64,000 nt of DNA from Planococcus liqunii. GTDB taxonomy: Bacteria; Bacillota; Bacilli; Bacillales_A; Planococcaceae. The notes under the pieces are model-generated. The model was not told where the DNA came from. It ran no database searches and worked only from the letters and a program-made list of their open reading frames with translations. This document shows, one piece after another, positions 33,695 to 43,375 of the stretch (positions within the stretch are counted from its first letter, which is position 1; the number at the start of each line of letters is the position of its first letter). The stretch is from assembly GCF_030413595.1 (NCBI RefSeq), contig NZ_CP129238.1, forward strand, positions 2,046,001 to 2,110,000. The letters are read 5' to 3'. The position numbers and the translations under genes were made by a program.

Positions 33695-34903
33695 TCATTC
33701 GACAGGCTGAATAGAAGATTCCTCCACCAGCGCAATATTCTCAAAAATCTTATCCACCGATGCAGTTGTGGCATTCCCATAACTTTCAACATATTTTTCC
33801 CGAAACGCTCTAACAAGATCCAGGCTTTCTTGATAAGGCAGGTTTTTAACTAAATGCAGCAATTCGCCTTCAGAAATAGATCCGCCCGGCAAAGACTCCC
33901 GGATATCAAAATATAAACCGCGCTTATCGGCATATTTCTCGTAATCGTACGCATAACAAATCATCGGTTTATTCAAAATCGAATAATCAAAGTAGATACT
34001 GGAATAGTCGGAAATCAACAGATCGGATGCGATCATTAAGTCATTCAACACAGGATAATCGGATACGTTGAAGACAAATTCATCGTCCGTTTCGATATTC
34101 AGTACTTTAGCAACCTCGTAATGAGCCCGCAGCAACACTACATACTCATTCCCTAATTCCTTTTTCCAGTTGCCAAAGTGAATGGATGGGTCCAATACAC
34201 AATTGAAATTGCTGTCCCGTTCGTATTCACGATAAGTCGGGGCATAGAGGATGACTTTTTTGTCCAATGGGATCCCTATTTTCTTTTTCATGGCTTGCTG
34301 GGTTTCCTCTGCAACATTTACCAGATCATCGTTTCTCGGCAACCCGCAAACAAAAAACTTTTCTTTATCCAGCTGAAATGCCTGTGAACAAACAGCGGAT
34401 TCGTAAGTGCTTTGGGCCGCCATGACGTCTACGCCCCACTGGGCTTTGCGCTTAACGGGTTTATCACTTTGCAAAAGGTCGGCCCCCATTTTTTTAATCG
34501 GAGTGCCATGCCAAGTATTAAAATAAAAGGTGCGACGCCCCTTGAAATTCAATCCCCGTTCCACTGTCGAGTTCGTAATCCAGCTTCGCGCTTTCAGTGC
34601 AGTAAGGTAATACTGGAAAGAGTCGGTTTTGATGGCCTTGCCTCTCGGAATGTCAAAATTGCTTGGTTCGTGGAAAGCCCAAACCAATTCATAACGGTCA
34701 AACCTTGGATCTTGGATCATTTTTTCATAAATCATCCGCGGGCTATCATCGAATTTCTTTCCGCCGAAACTTACGAAAAGAATCAAGTTGTCTTCTGGCA
34801 ATATAAGAAACTTAAGGATATTCACCAAGAGTGTGCCGAACAAAAAATAAGTAAAGTAGAGAGGCTTTAAATACTTCACTAAAGTCATTAAATACTTTTT
34901 CAC
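33695..34903 (-). CDS. CDP-glycerol glycerophosphotransferase family protein
   Basis: 402 residues of the TagB/TagF family. NTWHGTPIKKMG, LYAPTYRE and the acceptor/donor site SDYSSIYFDY are present. There is a hydrophobic N-terminal segment (about 8-35) that may anchor it to the membrane. It transfers glycerol phosphate (or ribitol phosphate) in teichoic acid or related polymer synthesis. GTG 34903 follows AAGGAGG with seven bases of spacing. It stands alone, with no other wall-polymer genes in the window, so the exact polymer is unknown. The single catalytic domain without an N-terminal extension resembles TagB more than TagF. Confidence 0.85.
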   Translation of the reverse strand: MKKYLMTLVKYLKPLYFTYFLFGTLLVNILKFLILPEDNLILFVSFGGKKFDDSPRMIYEKMIQDPRFDRYELVWAFHEPSNFDIPRGKAIKTDSFQYYLTALKARSWITNSTVERGLNFKGRRTFYFNTWHGTPIKKMGADLLQSDKPVKRKAQWGVDVMAAQSTYESAVCSQAFQLDKEKFFVCGLPRNDDLVNVAEETQQAMKKKIGIPLDKKVILYAPTYREYERDSNFNCVLDPSIHFGNWKKELGNEYVVLLRAHYEVAKVLNIETDDEFVFNVSDYPVLNDLMIASDLLISDYSSIYFDYSILNKPMICYAYDYEKYADKRGLYFDIRESLPGGSISEGELLHLVKNLPYQESLDLVRAFREKYVESYGNATTASVDKIFENIALVEESSIQPVE

Positions 34904-35289
34904 GTCATGGCCTCCTTCAATTTTATTTTAAAAAGCTATTCCAGGCGTATTCATTTTCTTTGCTTTGAGTCGTCCGAATGTCACGGCAGAACCTTTAGTT
35001 CAATATAGGTTCATTAAATGAAATTCAGAAGAAATTACAGAAGTGCCAATCATTTAATGCAAAAAGGACTTAGCAGTGCCTGCCACCGCATATCTGAATT
35101 ACCAAAAAAACATAAAAAATCCGAACCTCTGCATTAAGGAGTTCGGATTTTTCTTTTCTTTTCAACTTGGACAGGAACATGTGGTGAAGAAAGTGAAATC
35201 ATTCCGGCATAGGAGTCCATTTTGCCAAATCAACAAAAACTATTTTATGGGGATGCTTCCTTATACTGAGGCAGTGTTTTTGGAGTTTA
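34904..35289. other. intergenic gap with a hairpin terminator at 35115-35152
   Basis: AAAAATCCGAAC (35115-35126) / GTTCGGATTTTT (35141-35152) with T runs on both strands; it probably serves the 35290 gene on the minus strand. The rest holds the promoter of the CDP-glycerol transferase gene; no further gene seen. Confidence 0.65.
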
Positions 35290-36222
35290 TCAGTCTGCAT
35301 TCAGACTTTTCAAATCAAAAAGATAACTGGCTGATTCGCATTGCAATAGTATTTTCGACCCGCGCGCGCTCGTAAACAACGGCTTCAGTTTCTTGCCGGA
35401 AGAATTTACAAACACAATTTCTTTTAGCCGCCGGTAACGGGATGCATTCTTTTCGAACAAATAAAAACGGTCATGCTCTCCGTATCCTCCGGTAGACAAC
35501 AGCAGTTCGCCGTGAACCGCAAAAGCGGTCGCGCCATTTATATTCGGGATAAAATATTCCGTTTTGCCGTTCCGCCTCTTTCCAATATGAAAATCCGTAT
35601 AAAAATAAAACCATACTTCATCATCCGCTGTGACATTTAACGCATAGCAGTCCGAAATGAAATGATCCTCCGGCTGTTCATGTTTTTCCAGCATGTGTCC
35701 GAATCCATCCCAGCAAATGAGGCCGTCTTTGCCAATGGGATCGTCCCAGCCATTATTGCCGAATATGCCTTCGTCGTAATAGCCTGTCCAAATCTTTCCG
35801 TCCCCGGTCGTGTACAAATGTCCAATGCCGTCGCCAAGACAGAACGACCGGATAAAGTTCCCATCCCGGTCAAACACCCGTGCATTTTCATCCACCTGGC
35901 CGCCGCCATAATTGATGGATCTCGCGCAGGCAAGCAAAAGCTGATCATCACCAAGCGGCTGCAAAAAATGGTAGTTCCATTTTTGCTTAGGGATGGTTGT
36001 CTCGCTCAACTCGCCGTCTTTAATCATAAGCGCTTTATAGGTAATGGCTTCATCCGTGCGGGTCGGTGCAAAACTGCCATCGATCAATTCCGGTATGGAG
36101 GAAGCCAGCAGCAGACAAACTTCTCCGTCCGGCCCCAGTGAAACATGGCAAAGCGAATAAGCATCCGTTTCCATTTCCCACTCGGCAACCGTGTCCACTT
36201 TAACTTTTTCTATCTTTTTCAT
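35290..36222 (-). CDS. beta-propeller-like protein of unknown function, 310 aa
   Basis: Not assigned to a family. There is no signal peptide. Repeated blade-like strands (GDDQLLLACARSINYGGG; GDGKIWTGYYDEGIFG; ADDEVWFYFYTDFHIGKR; GELLLSTGGYGEHDRFYLFE) suggest a WD40/NHL-like beta-propeller in the cytoplasm. ATG 36222 lies close to GGAGATGAAGAA. It is divergent from the Gfo/Idh/MocA-ThuA operon with a 230-base shared promoter region, which may mean a link to that sugar-related module. Confidence 0.6.
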   Translation of the reverse strand: MKKIEKVKVDTVAEWEMETDAYSLCHVSLGPDGEVCLLLASSIPELIDGSFAPTRTDEAITYKALMIKDGELSETTIPKQKWNYHFLQPLGDDQLLLACARSINYGGGQVDENARVFDRDGNFIRSFCLGDGIGHLYTTGDGKIWTGYYDEGIFGNNGWDDPIGKDGLICWDGFGHMLEKHEQPEDHFISDCYALNVTADDEVWFYFYTDFHIGKRRNGKTEYFIPNINGATAFAVHGELLLSTGGYGEHDRFYLFEKNASRYRRLKEIVFVNSSGKKLKPLFTSARGSKILLQCESASYLFDLKSLNAD

Positions 36223-36374
36223 TTCTTCATCTCCAATTCGCTGCTAGAACTTTCTACTATTAAAGAGGAAATCAACAGCTTAATTATAGCGTTCTTTACG
36301 GAAAACAATCTAAAGTTTATAAATCCATTTGTTTCGCTGCAATTTTCAGGGTATGGAGAACTAAACACTTAAAT

Positions 36375-36403
36375 TTGACAGAATATTAACTATTCGAGAA
36401 AAT
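36375..36403 (+). promoter_or_regulatory. candidate promoter of the oxidoreductase-ThuA operon
   Basis: TTGACA at 36375-36380, 17 bases of spacing, then GAAAAT at 36398-36403 (four of six matches to the -10 consensus). It fits the 21-bp palindrome just downstream as an operator over the start site. Confidence 0.45.
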
Positions 36404-36412
36404 AAAAATGTG

Positions 36413-36433
36413 TTTGTTTAATCATTAAACAAA
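36413..36433 (+). promoter_or_regulatory. palindromic operator upstream of the oxidoreductase-ThuA operon
   Basis: A perfect inverted repeat TTTGTTTAA - TCA - TTAAACAAA, ten bases after the -10 candidate and 16 before the ATG at 36450. The GTTTGTTTAA arm resembles xylose-repressor (XylR, ROK family) operators of Bacillus; no such regulator gene is in the window. Confidence 0.55.
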
Positions 36434-36449
36434 GAATGGGGATGAAGAA

Positions 36450-37610
36450 ATGGCTAAGCTAAATATTGGCATGGTCGGCTACAAATTCATGGGCAAGGCG
36501 CATAGCAACGCATACCGTGCGTTGCCGATGTTTTTTCCGGACCGCATCACGCCAAATATGAAAGTGATCTGTGGCCGAAATACCGCAGCCGTATCAGCGG
36601 CCGCTGCACAATTCGGCTGGGCAGAACACACATCGGACTGGAAAGCGCTTGTTTCTCGGGAAGATATTGACTTGATCGACATCAACGCCCCGAGCAACGC
36701 GCATAAGGAAATTGCCGTTGCGGCAGCCAGTGCCGGCAAACACCTCTACTGTGAAAAACCGCTGGCACTGTCACTCCAGGATTCACGCGACATGCTGGAA
36801 GCGGCAGAAAATGCAGGCGTCAAGCATATGGTCGGCTTTAATTACCGCTTTGCGCCCGCCGTCATGCTGGCGAAGAAACTGATTGACGAAGGCCGCTTAG
36901 GCGACATCTATCATTTCCGTGCCTGGTTTTTGCAGGACTGGCTGGTGGATCCGGACTTCCCTCTTGCCTGGCGCCTGCAAAAAGAAATTGCCGGTTCTGG
37001 TGCCCACGGCGATTTGGGGGCGCATTTGATTGACATGGCCCATTACTTGATTGGTGATATCACTGAAGTGATCGGCATGAGCGAAACCTTCATTAAAGAG
37101 CGCCCGCTGCCGGAAGAAACTGGCGGTTTATCGGCAACGAGCGGAAACCCATCGCAAACAGGCCCCGTCACCGTCGACGATGCCACTTTGTTCTTGGCGC
37201 GTTTTGGAAACGGCGCACTTGGCAGTTTTGAAGCGACCCGTTTCGCGACCGGCCATCGCAGCACCAATTCGTTCGAAATCAATGGCTCCAAAGGCAGCGT
37301 CATTTTTGATTTTGAACGGATGAACGAACTGCAAGTTTACTTCACCGACGATAAAGAAGATGTACAAGGTTTCCGCCGCGTACTGGCAACCGATCCGGCG
37401 CATGCCTATTCCGGTGTCTGGTGGCCTGCCGGACATCCGATCGGCTATGAACATACCTTCACACACGCGTTCGTCGAATTTCTGGACGCCATCGAGCAAG
37501 ACCGGCAGCCGGTTCCGAATTTCAACGACGGCGTCAAATGCCAGCAAGTGCTGGAAGCCGTGGAACTTTCCGTACGAGAAAGAAAGTGGATTGACGTTAC
37601 AAGCCTTTGA
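36450..37610 (+). CDS. Gfo/Idh/MocA family NAD(P)-dependent oxidoreductase
   Basis: 386 residues. The N-terminal Rossmann motif is IGMVGYKFMGKAHSNAY. It also has the family CEKPLALS catalytic-lysine motif near residue 100 and a GDLGAHLIDMAHYLIGD active-site helix. This group oxidises or reduces hydroxyl groups of sugars and cyclitols. First gene of a three-gene operon with ThuA and a second oxidoreductase. ATG has GGGGATGAAG upstream. The substrate is not predictable from sequence alone. Confidence 0.9.
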   Translation: MAKLNIGMVGYKFMGKAHSNAYRALPMFFPDRITPNMKVICGRNTAAVSAAAAQFGWAEHTSDWKALVSREDIDLIDINAPSNAHKEIAVAAASAGKHLYCEKPLALSLQDSRDMLEAAENAGVKHMVGFNYRFAPAVMLAKKLIDEGRLGDIYHFRAWFLQDWLVDPDFPLAWRLQKEIAGSGAHGDLGAHLIDMAHYLIGDITEVIGMSETFIKERPLPEETGGLSATSGNPSQTGPVTVDDATLFLARFGNGALGSFEATRFATGHRSTNSFEINGSKGSVIFDFERMNELQVYFTDDKEDVQGFRRVLATDPAHAYSGVWWPAGHPIGYEHTFTHAFVEFLDAIEQDRQPVPNFNDGVKCQQVLEAVELSVRERKWIDVTSL

Positions 37611-37644
37611 TAACCGAACTTGAACCGATAGGAGTGCTAAGAAT

Positions 37645-38388
37645 ATGAAGAAAAAAGCATTGATTGTCCAAGGCGGATGGGATGGCCATGAGCCGGAACA
37701 AGTTGCCCGAATTTACAAAGACCTACTCGTTGCCGAAAATTTTGATGTCGAAATATCCGATACGCTTGACGCATATGCAGACGCCGAAAAATTGAAAGCG
37801 CTTCATTTGATTGTGCCGCACTGGACGATGGGTGAAATCGACCCGCAATACGTGCGCAACGTTTCGGAAGCTGTCATCAGCGGAGTTGGGCTCGCCGGCA
37901 GCCACGGCGGCATGTGCGATTCATTCCGCAAAAACGTCGACTGGCAGTTTATGACCGGAGGCAACTGGGTGGCGCATCCTGGCAACGACGGCGTTGAATA
38001 CACGGTCAACGTCAAACATTCTTCAAGTCCGATTTTGGAAGGATTGGATGATTTCAAAGTCGTCAGCGAACAATACTACTTGCACGTCGACCCGGCCGTT
38101 GAAGTGCTGGCCACTACCCGCTTCCCCGTGGCGGACGGTCCGCATAGGTTGAACAAAGCTGTCGACATGCCGGTTGTCTGGACGAAGCGCTGGGGCGTTG
38201 GCCGCGTCTTCTATAATTCGCTCGGACATGTGGCGGACATTGTAGCGATGCCTGAAGTATCGTTCATCATGAAAAAAGGGTTTCTTTGGGCAGCTGAAGG
38301 CAAAACGCTCTACGGAGATTCAAACAACGGAAGCTATGCAGCTTCTGGCAACACTCAAATCTACACCGGCATGGGCGACAGCCAGTAA
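37645..38388 (+). CDS. ThuA-domain protein
   Basis: 247 residues with the ThuA (trehalose-utilisation type, glutamine-amidotransferase-like) fold. It has KKALIVQGGWDGHEPEQV at the N-terminus, LIVPHWTMGEI, the VGLAGSHGGMCDSFR centre, and KRWGVGRVFYNSLGHV near the end. The nucleophile position of class I amidotransferases is absent, as usual in ThuA. Such proteins sit beside Gfo/Idh/MocA enzymes in keto-sugar pathways. Middle gene of the operon; 34 bases after the first oxidoreductase and 12 before the next. Confidence 0.88.
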   Translation: MKKKALIVQGGWDGHEPEQVARIYKDLLVAENFDVEISDTLDAYADAEKLKALHLIVPHWTMGEIDPQYVRNVSEAVISGVGLAGSHGGMCDSFRKNVDWQFMTGGNWVAHPGNDGVEYTVNVKHSSSPILEGLDDFKVVSEQYYLHVDPAVEVLATTRFPVADGPHRLNKAVDMPVVWTKRWGVGRVFYNSLGHVADIVAMPEVSFIMKKGFLWAAEGKTLYGDSNNGSYAASGNTQIYTGMGDSQ

Positions 38389-38400
38389 GGGAGGAACAGC

Positions 38401-39498
38401 ATGAGCACATTCAAGATCGGCATCATCGGCTGCGGGTACATAAGCTCTATTTACATGGAAAATATCCCGGCCTTCAACCATTTATCGCTTGTGGCCTGCG
38501 CAGATTTGGACTTGGAACGCGCCCGCTCACAAGCCGCGCAATACGGAATTCCGAAAGCCTGTACCGTTCAGGAATTGCTGGATGACCCGGAAATCGATTT
38601 GGTTATTAATTTAACACTTCCCAATGTACATGCGGAAGTTTGCCTTCAAGTGCTGGAAGCCGGCAAACATGTCTACGTTGAAAAACCGCTGGCCATCAGT
38701 CTGCAGGAAGCAAAACTTGTGTTGGACAAAGCGGAAGAAAAAGGCTTACTGGTCGGCAGCGCCCCGGATACGTTCCTCGGAGCGGGCATCCAAACGGCTC
38801 TGCAGTTGATCCAAAATGGGGACATCGGCGTCCCAATCGGCGCGTCAGCATTCGTCATCAGCCGCGGGCACGAGCACTGGCATCCGAACCCTGCTTTTTA
38901 CTACGAAGAAGGCGGCGGCCCGCTGTTTGATATGGGACCGTATTATTTAACCGCTTTGATCGCGCTGCTCGGCCCCATCGACCGCATTGCTGGATCCGCA
39001 CGCATCAGTTATCCGGAACGCACCATCCTTAGCAAACCGAACGCCGGACAGAAAATCGAGGTTTCAACCGAAACTCATATTGCCGGAACGATCGATTTTG
39101 CATCCGGTGCGATCGGTACCCTTACATCCAGTTTTGACGCGTTCGGCGGCTCCACGCTTCCGCCGATTGAAATCTACGGCAGCGAAGGCACCTTGCTCGT
39201 TCCGGATCCCAATACATTCGGCGGACCGGTGCGGCTGCGCAAAAAAGACCAAGAAGACTTTACCGACATCCCTCTTGTCTCCAGTTTCCAAGACAACGCC
39301 CGCGGCATCGGCGTCGCGGATATGGCCCATGCCATACTGAACGGCGAAACGCACCGTGCGAACGGAGCGCTCGCTTATCACGTGTTGGAAGCGATGCACG
39401 GCTTTTTGATTTCGTCGCGGGATAGTGCTTATTACCGGATGGAGAGCTCATGTACGAAACCGGAAGCATTCTCGATTAGCGAACGGGTTTTCAAGTAA
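38401..39498 (+). CDS. Gfo/Idh/MocA family oxidoreductase (second)
   Basis: 365 residues. [16 protein letters not shown] at the N-terminus, then [13 protein letters not shown] with the catalytic Lys, and a [19 protein letters not shown] active-site helix. It is distant from the 36450 enzyme, so the pair may act on successive steps, for example oxidation then reduction of a sugar. GGGAGG precedes the ATG; a terminator follows at 39531. Confidence 0.9.
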   Translation: MSTFKIGIIGCGYISSIYMENIPAFNHLSLVACADLDLERARSQAAQYGIPKACTVQELLDDPEIDLVINLTLPNVHAEVCLQVLEAGKHVYVEKPLAISLQEAKLVLDKAEEKGLLVGSAPDTFLGAGIQTALQLIQNGDIGVPIGASAFVISRGHEHWHPNPAFYYEEGGGPLFDMGPYYLTALIALLGPIDRIAGSARISYPERTILSKPNAGQKIEVSTETHIAGTIDFASGAIGTLTSSFDAFGGSTLPPIEIYGSEGTLLVPDPNTFGGPVRLRKKDQEDFTDIPLVSSFQDNARGIGVADMAHAILNGETHRANGALAYHVLEAMHGFLISSRDSAYYRMESSCTKPEAFSISERVFK

Positions 39499-39530
39499 GC
39501 TGTTTGGTTATTGATACTTCTTCAATCTAA

Positions 39531-39580
39531 AAAAGAATGGTGAAATTCGTCTTTTCACGGATGAATTTCGCCATTCTTTT
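39531..39580 (+). terminator. terminator of the oxidoreductase-ThuA operon
   Basis: An 18-bp stem (AAAAGAATGGTGAAATTC at 39531-39548 with 39563-39580), one wobble pair, 33 bases after the stop codon. Confidence 0.85.
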
Positions 39581-39728
39581 ATTCATTTTGCCTTTCTCCT
39601 GATTTCCTTTGGGTATTTACGGCGAAAACCTTCACCCTTAGCCAAGAAGATTTCCTCGAAGTGCTCCATGAAAGAGAAACGGTTTGACGTTCATGATATA
39701 TTGTAGAAAACATAAAAGGAGAAACACT

Positions 39729-40457
39729 ATGGCAAAATTCAAGCGGATCGGCAGGAATGCCCTTTTCACCTTATCAGCCGTTGTCCTGCTCTGCGCCTGT
39801 TCACAGGAAGACGCCGAGCAGGAAACACTCGTCGCTTTAGGCGATTCCATCACATATGGCGCCAACCTCGAAGACAGCGGCCAGTCGGCTTATCCGCACT
39901 TGATTGGTGAAGATGCCGGATTCGAAGTGCAGAACCTTGCCGTCTCAGGCTGGCAAACCGCTCAGGTCATGGAAGCTCTTCGCGGAGACCAAGAATACCG
40001 GCAAAGGGTCCAAGACGCAGACGTGATTGCCATGACAATCGGCAGCAACGATCTGCTTGAAATCCTCCGGCTTGCTGAAACTACCGGTGCAGACAACCCG
40101 GGACAAGTAGAAGTATTACTGAGGCAAGAGCTTGGGAATAGCGTTGTCTTCGATGAAATCGGTGAACTCATTGAAGAGATCCAGTCACTGACAGACGCCC
40201 AAATCCTTCTTTATAACATTTACAATCCTTTTCCGCCTGGCAATTCCATGCACCAAATCGGTGAAGCCCTTCTCCCTGAAGTAAACGCCACGTTCCGAGA
40301 GGTTACTGAAAGCTCTGAGAATGTCTACCTGATAGATGCCTATTCAGCTTTCAACGGCAAACAGGAAGACTATATCATCCCCGGCGATATTCATCCAACA
40401 GAAGAAGGACAAGCTGTACTTGCTGAAATCGGGCTGGAGGCTATAAATACTGATTAA
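39729..40457 (+). CDS. GDSL/SGNH-family lipoprotein hydrolase
   Basis: 242 residues from ATG 39729, with AAAGGAGA upstream; the frame opens earlier at 39684 without a signal. An N-terminal signal peptide with a lipobox-like LCAC (Cys about 22) predicts a membrane-anchored lipoprotein. Block I (ALGDSITYG), block III (GSND) and block V (DIHPTEEG) give the Ser, Asn and Asp-His residues of SGNH esterases. It resembles the YpmR/YpmT-like lipases of Bacilli. It stands alone with its own terminator; substrate unknown. Confidence 0.85.
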   Translation: MAKFKRIGRNALFTLSAVVLLCACSQEDAEQETLVALGDSITYGANLEDSGQSAYPHLIGEDAGFEVQNLAVSGWQTAQVMEALRGDQEYRQRVQDADVIAMTIGSNDLLEILRLAETTGADNPGQVEVLLRQELGNSVVFDEIGELIEEIQSLTDAQILLYNIYNPFPPGNSMHQIGEALLPEVNATFREVTESSENVYLIDAYSAFNGKQEDYIIPGDIHPTEEGQAVLAEIGLEAINTD

Positions 40458-40488
40458 AAAAAGCATTGCCCAATCGGCAATGCTTTTT
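40458..40488 (+). terminator. terminator of the GDSL gene
   Basis: AAAAAGCATTGCC / GGCAATGCTTTTT with a 5-nt loop immediately after the stop codon. Confidence 0.9.
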
Positions 40489-40678
40489 CACTTTCTTGAA
40501 GCCCAGCAGACAAACCAAGCATTATTTCAACTTATTTAACTCAAGACTAATACTGCTCACTAAATGATCAATTTTGTAAACTATTTTTAAAATATTACTT
40601 TATTTCCTTAATTTTCTGATGCATACTAATGAAGAAATAAGACTATCTCTCAAATCGCATATCAAAAGGGGAAAAACA

Positions 40679-41152
40679 ATGCACCAATCCATTCACTTAT
40701 TAGCGCCTAGCACGATGGCACTAGACAGGTATTATAAAGTTTATTCAACTGAATCTTCTTTTTTATTCGCTAAAGTTGGCGGCCAATTTTATGATGAGGC
40801 AAGCGATGAGTCGATGCCGTTGGTTGTAGGGCTTGCCATGATGCTTTCAAGAAAGCTATTTTTCCATAAAAGAAAAGAACAGCGAGAAGCGGCAATCGAT
40901 CGCCAAATGAGCGAAAATCCACAAAGCCTGCTCAATAGCAGTAAGAATTTTGATATCCATTTCTCAGCCATCAATAAAGTAGAGATGAAGACCCAATCGA
41001 CATTCCACACTGCGGGCACTGCTAACGGGACGCTTCGAATCTATTTGAATGACGGCAGCGAAAGAAAATTCACGATTCCTTCTTTTGTTACCACAGAAGC
41101 TGTCGCCGAGTTCTTCGAAGCCCAGCATATTCCTATGGAAACCGTTAAATAA
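40679..41152 (+). CDS. hypothetical protein, 157 aa
   Basis: Not recognised. ATG 40679 follows AAAAGGGG at seven bases; the frame upstream to 40619 lacks a signal. The central region is charged (FFHKRKEQREAAIDRQ). The C-terminal half (FDIHFSAINKVEMKTQSTFH, then GTLRIYLNDGSERKFTIPSF) has the strand-plus-helix pattern of a bacterial PH-like domain. It could be a regulator or membrane-adjacent adaptor; no function can be assigned. Confidence 0.6.
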   Translation: MHQSIHLLAPSTMALDRYYKVYSTESSFLFAKVGGQFYDEASDESMPLVVGLAMMLSRKLFFHKRKEQREAAIDRQMSENPQSLLNSSKNFDIHFSAINKVEMKTQSTFHTAGTANGTLRIYLNDGSERKFTIPSFVTTEAVAEFFEAQHIPMETVK

Positions 41153-41270
41153 TAGAAGCATTTTATAAGGAAGTCAGGGAAAGCGGATTTTGTGAACTTG
41201 GAAAGCATTAGGCTTTTCAAGTGAACAATTCCCCGGAAGCGCTAATAATCGTTGCACTTGCCACTACAAA

Positions 41271-41319
41271 AAGAAGTAACCAGCCCCTCCTTTAAACGGA
41301 TGGTGGATGGTTACTTCTT
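41271..41319. terminator. terminator-like inverted repeat
   Basis: AAGAAGTAACCA (41271-41282) / TGGTTACTTCTT (41308-41319) with A and T runs outside; between the 40679 and 41527 genes. Confidence 0.7.
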
Positions 41320-41526
41320 TTGCTTAAACATCTTCATTTTAACCAGCCGCTCTTTCGCGGCCTGAACTGCAATGACCCGGTGTACCGGCACTCGGTCTTT
41401 CTATTCCTTGTAAAATCTATTACCGACTTTGTTGAATTCCAATTGCATTACTATTGTGGGCTTGGATTTTGTTCATTACAGGAAGGCGGTTACAAGATAA
41501 ACACGCCAATAAAAGATACATACTTT
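41320..41526. other. gap with possible gene remnant
   Basis: On the minus strand an open stretch of about 30 codons without a start (DRVPVHRVIAVQAAKERL, then VKMKMFKQKK-stop at 41311-41313) resembles the tail of a protein, but a stop lies just upstream and I cannot name it. Otherwise nothing seen. Confidence 0.3.
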
Positions 41527-42495
41527 TTAATCCATCGTGATGACCACTTTTCCTTTAGCTTGCCCTTCGCCAAAATACCGGAGAGCATCGGCGGCCTGGA
41601 ACAATGGATAGCTTTTATCGATAACAGGCACGATTTTGCCCCTTTCGAAAAGCACTTTTATCACGTTTAAATCCTGTTGGTTTGGAAGATGGATGAGGAT
41701 TCCCATCTTCTTTTTCGTCATTCGTGAAACCAATGGACCCAAAAACGCAAACTGAATAATTCGGGCCGTTCTGCCTCCAATTACGACATAGCGGCCTTTC
41801 GGTTTTAAAGAGTGTTTACAATCGAAAATCGAGCGATTCGCGACAACATCCAAGATCAAGTCATACTGCTCTCCATTTTCAGTGAAGTTTTCTTTTGTAT
41901 AATCAATGACATGGTCTGCACCAATCGAACGCAGCATCGCCAATTTCCCTGAATTGTCCACAGCGGTCACTTCCGCACCAAATGATTTCGCGATTTGCAC
42001 CGCAAACGTACCGACTCCCCCGCCGGCACCATTTAACAAAACTTTTTGCCCTTTGCTTATCCTTCCTTTATAGCGGAGCCCTTGCAAAGCGAGCACTGCT
42101 GCTTGAGGAATAGCAGCTGCCTGTTCGTTTGTCATGTGGGCTGACTTCAACGCTAATGCATCTTCTCGGACACATACATACTCGGCAAAACCGCCCCATC
42201 CGGCTCCTGAAATATCGCCATATACCTCATCGCCCAGAAAAAATTGCTTTACACTTTTGCCCACCGCTATGACCTGCCCCGCAATGTCAGCGCCAAGTAT
42301 TGGGTATTTCGGTGTAAAAAGCCCTCCTATCCGGGTCAATAAAGGTTTCCCTCTTAAAAGATCCCAGTCCCATGAGTTTACGGAAGCCGCACAGACTTTT
42401 ATCAGCACTTCATTGTCATTAGGCGAAGGTTTTTTGACCTCTTTGAACCGGAGAACTTCAGGCAAACCGTATTTCGTTGCGACAAGTGCTTTCAT
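41527..42495 (-). CDS. NAD(P)-dependent alcohol dehydrogenase / quinone oxidoreductase, MDR family
   Basis: 322 residues from ATG 42495 (AGAGGAG nine bases upstream; the longer frame enters the neighbouring gene). GLPEVLRFKEVKKPSPNDNE and GADIAGQVIAVG at the N-terminus, and the cofactor motif NGAGGGVGTFAVQIAK about residue 145, are typical. There are no zinc-ligand cysteines, so it is of the zinc-independent quinone oxidoreductase type. It probably reduces enones or quinones with NADPH. It follows the DUF4386 gene by 28 bases; a joint function is not evident. Confidence 0.85.
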   Translation of the reverse strand: MKALVATKYGLPEVLRFKEVKKPSPNDNEVLIKVCAASVNSWDWDLLRGKPLLTRIGGLFTPKYPILGADIAGQVIAVGKSVKQFFLGDEVYGDISGAGWGGFAEYVCVREDALALKSAHMTNEQAAAIPQAAVLALQGLRYKGRISKGQKVLLNGAGGGVGTFAVQIAKSFGAEVTAVDNSGKLAMLRSIGADHVIDYTKENFTENGEQYDLILDVVANRSIFDCKHSLKPKGRYVVIGGRTARIIQFAFLGPLVSRMTKKKMGILIHLPNQQDLNVIKVLFERGKIVPVIDKSYPLFQAADALRYFGEGQAKGKVVITMD

Positions 42496-42523
42496 TTTGC
42501 AACTCTCCTCTTTTAGGCGGACG

Positions 42524-43240
42524 CTAATAGACAGGTACAGTTGTTTTTTCATCCTCGGGAACAACATCTGAACCATTAAAGCCTTTCACGATGAGCCACA
42601 CCGCTAAGGTCATTTCATAAACTGCTATCGGCAGCGCCAACAGACCTCCAACTAATGATACTTGTTGGATAACGCCGAACATGACCAGCAAGGCACAGAT
42701 GAAAACCAGTACGGCACCCGACATGCCTAAGTAGGCGATAGCCGCCGGCACAAGCTTTGATTTATAAAAGATATAACTGTACATGATCGTATTGATGCCG
42801 AGGAAAAAAAGCGGCCCGAGCATGAAAGTCCAGTCGTGTATGGCAATCAAGGAAGTTCCGGCAGCTTGAAATGAGGCGGCATCCGGAGCTCCTGCTGCTG
42901 CAAATTCACGGCTTAATGTCAAGAGAGCGAGCACACTGACTATTCCGATGGTGATGACAACCGCTTCTAGAAAACGGAAGCAAACGTGCCAAAGTGCGAT
43001 GGTTTCATTGTACTTCCGCAAAATGGGAAACATCGTAGTCGCCGTACCAATGGCTGATACCACCAGGATCAATTCCATCAGGGCGCCGAGCAACACCTGG
43101 TTGGCGTGGCTGGAGCCTTCAATCAGGTAATCCGGACCATTCAAAATGGGATTGTATAAAAGAACCCCTGCTATGGCCGAAACTGCTGCAAGAATAAACA
43201 AAACACCAATAAGTTTCGCCGTTCTTTTGGATGAATTCAT
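42524..43240 (-). CDS. DUF4386 family membrane protein
   Basis: 238 residues starting at ATG 43240 behind AGGAAGAGG; the frame upstream is not coding-like. The start SSKRTAKLIGVLFILAAVSA, the NGPDYL segment and about six hydrophobic helices match DUF4386, an integral membrane family of unknown function common in Bacilli. It lies between a six-helix membrane protein gene and the MDR oxidoreductase gene on the same strand. Confidence 0.8.
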   Translation of the reverse strand: MNSSKRTAKLIGVLFILAAVSAIAGVLLYNPILNGPDYLIEGSSHANQVLLGALMELILVVSAIGTATTMFPILRKYNETIALWHVCFRFLEAVVITIGIVSVLALLTLSREFAAAGAPDAASFQAAGTSLIAIHDWTFMLGPLFFLGINTIMYSYIFYKSKLVPAAIAYLGMSGAVLVFICALLVMFGVIQQVSLVGGLLALPIAVYEMTLAVWLIVKGFNGSDVVPEDEKTTVPVY

Positions 43241-43375
43241 GTTCCTCTTCCTTTCTATCAAAAGAGACTGCGGCCATCTTGTGCCAAACACATTGAGGCA
43301 AACGGCCTTTTTGCCGCTTGTCATTCCATTGAAAAAATACAGGTTTCCCAAAACACGAAAAATTTCTTTAGCTTT

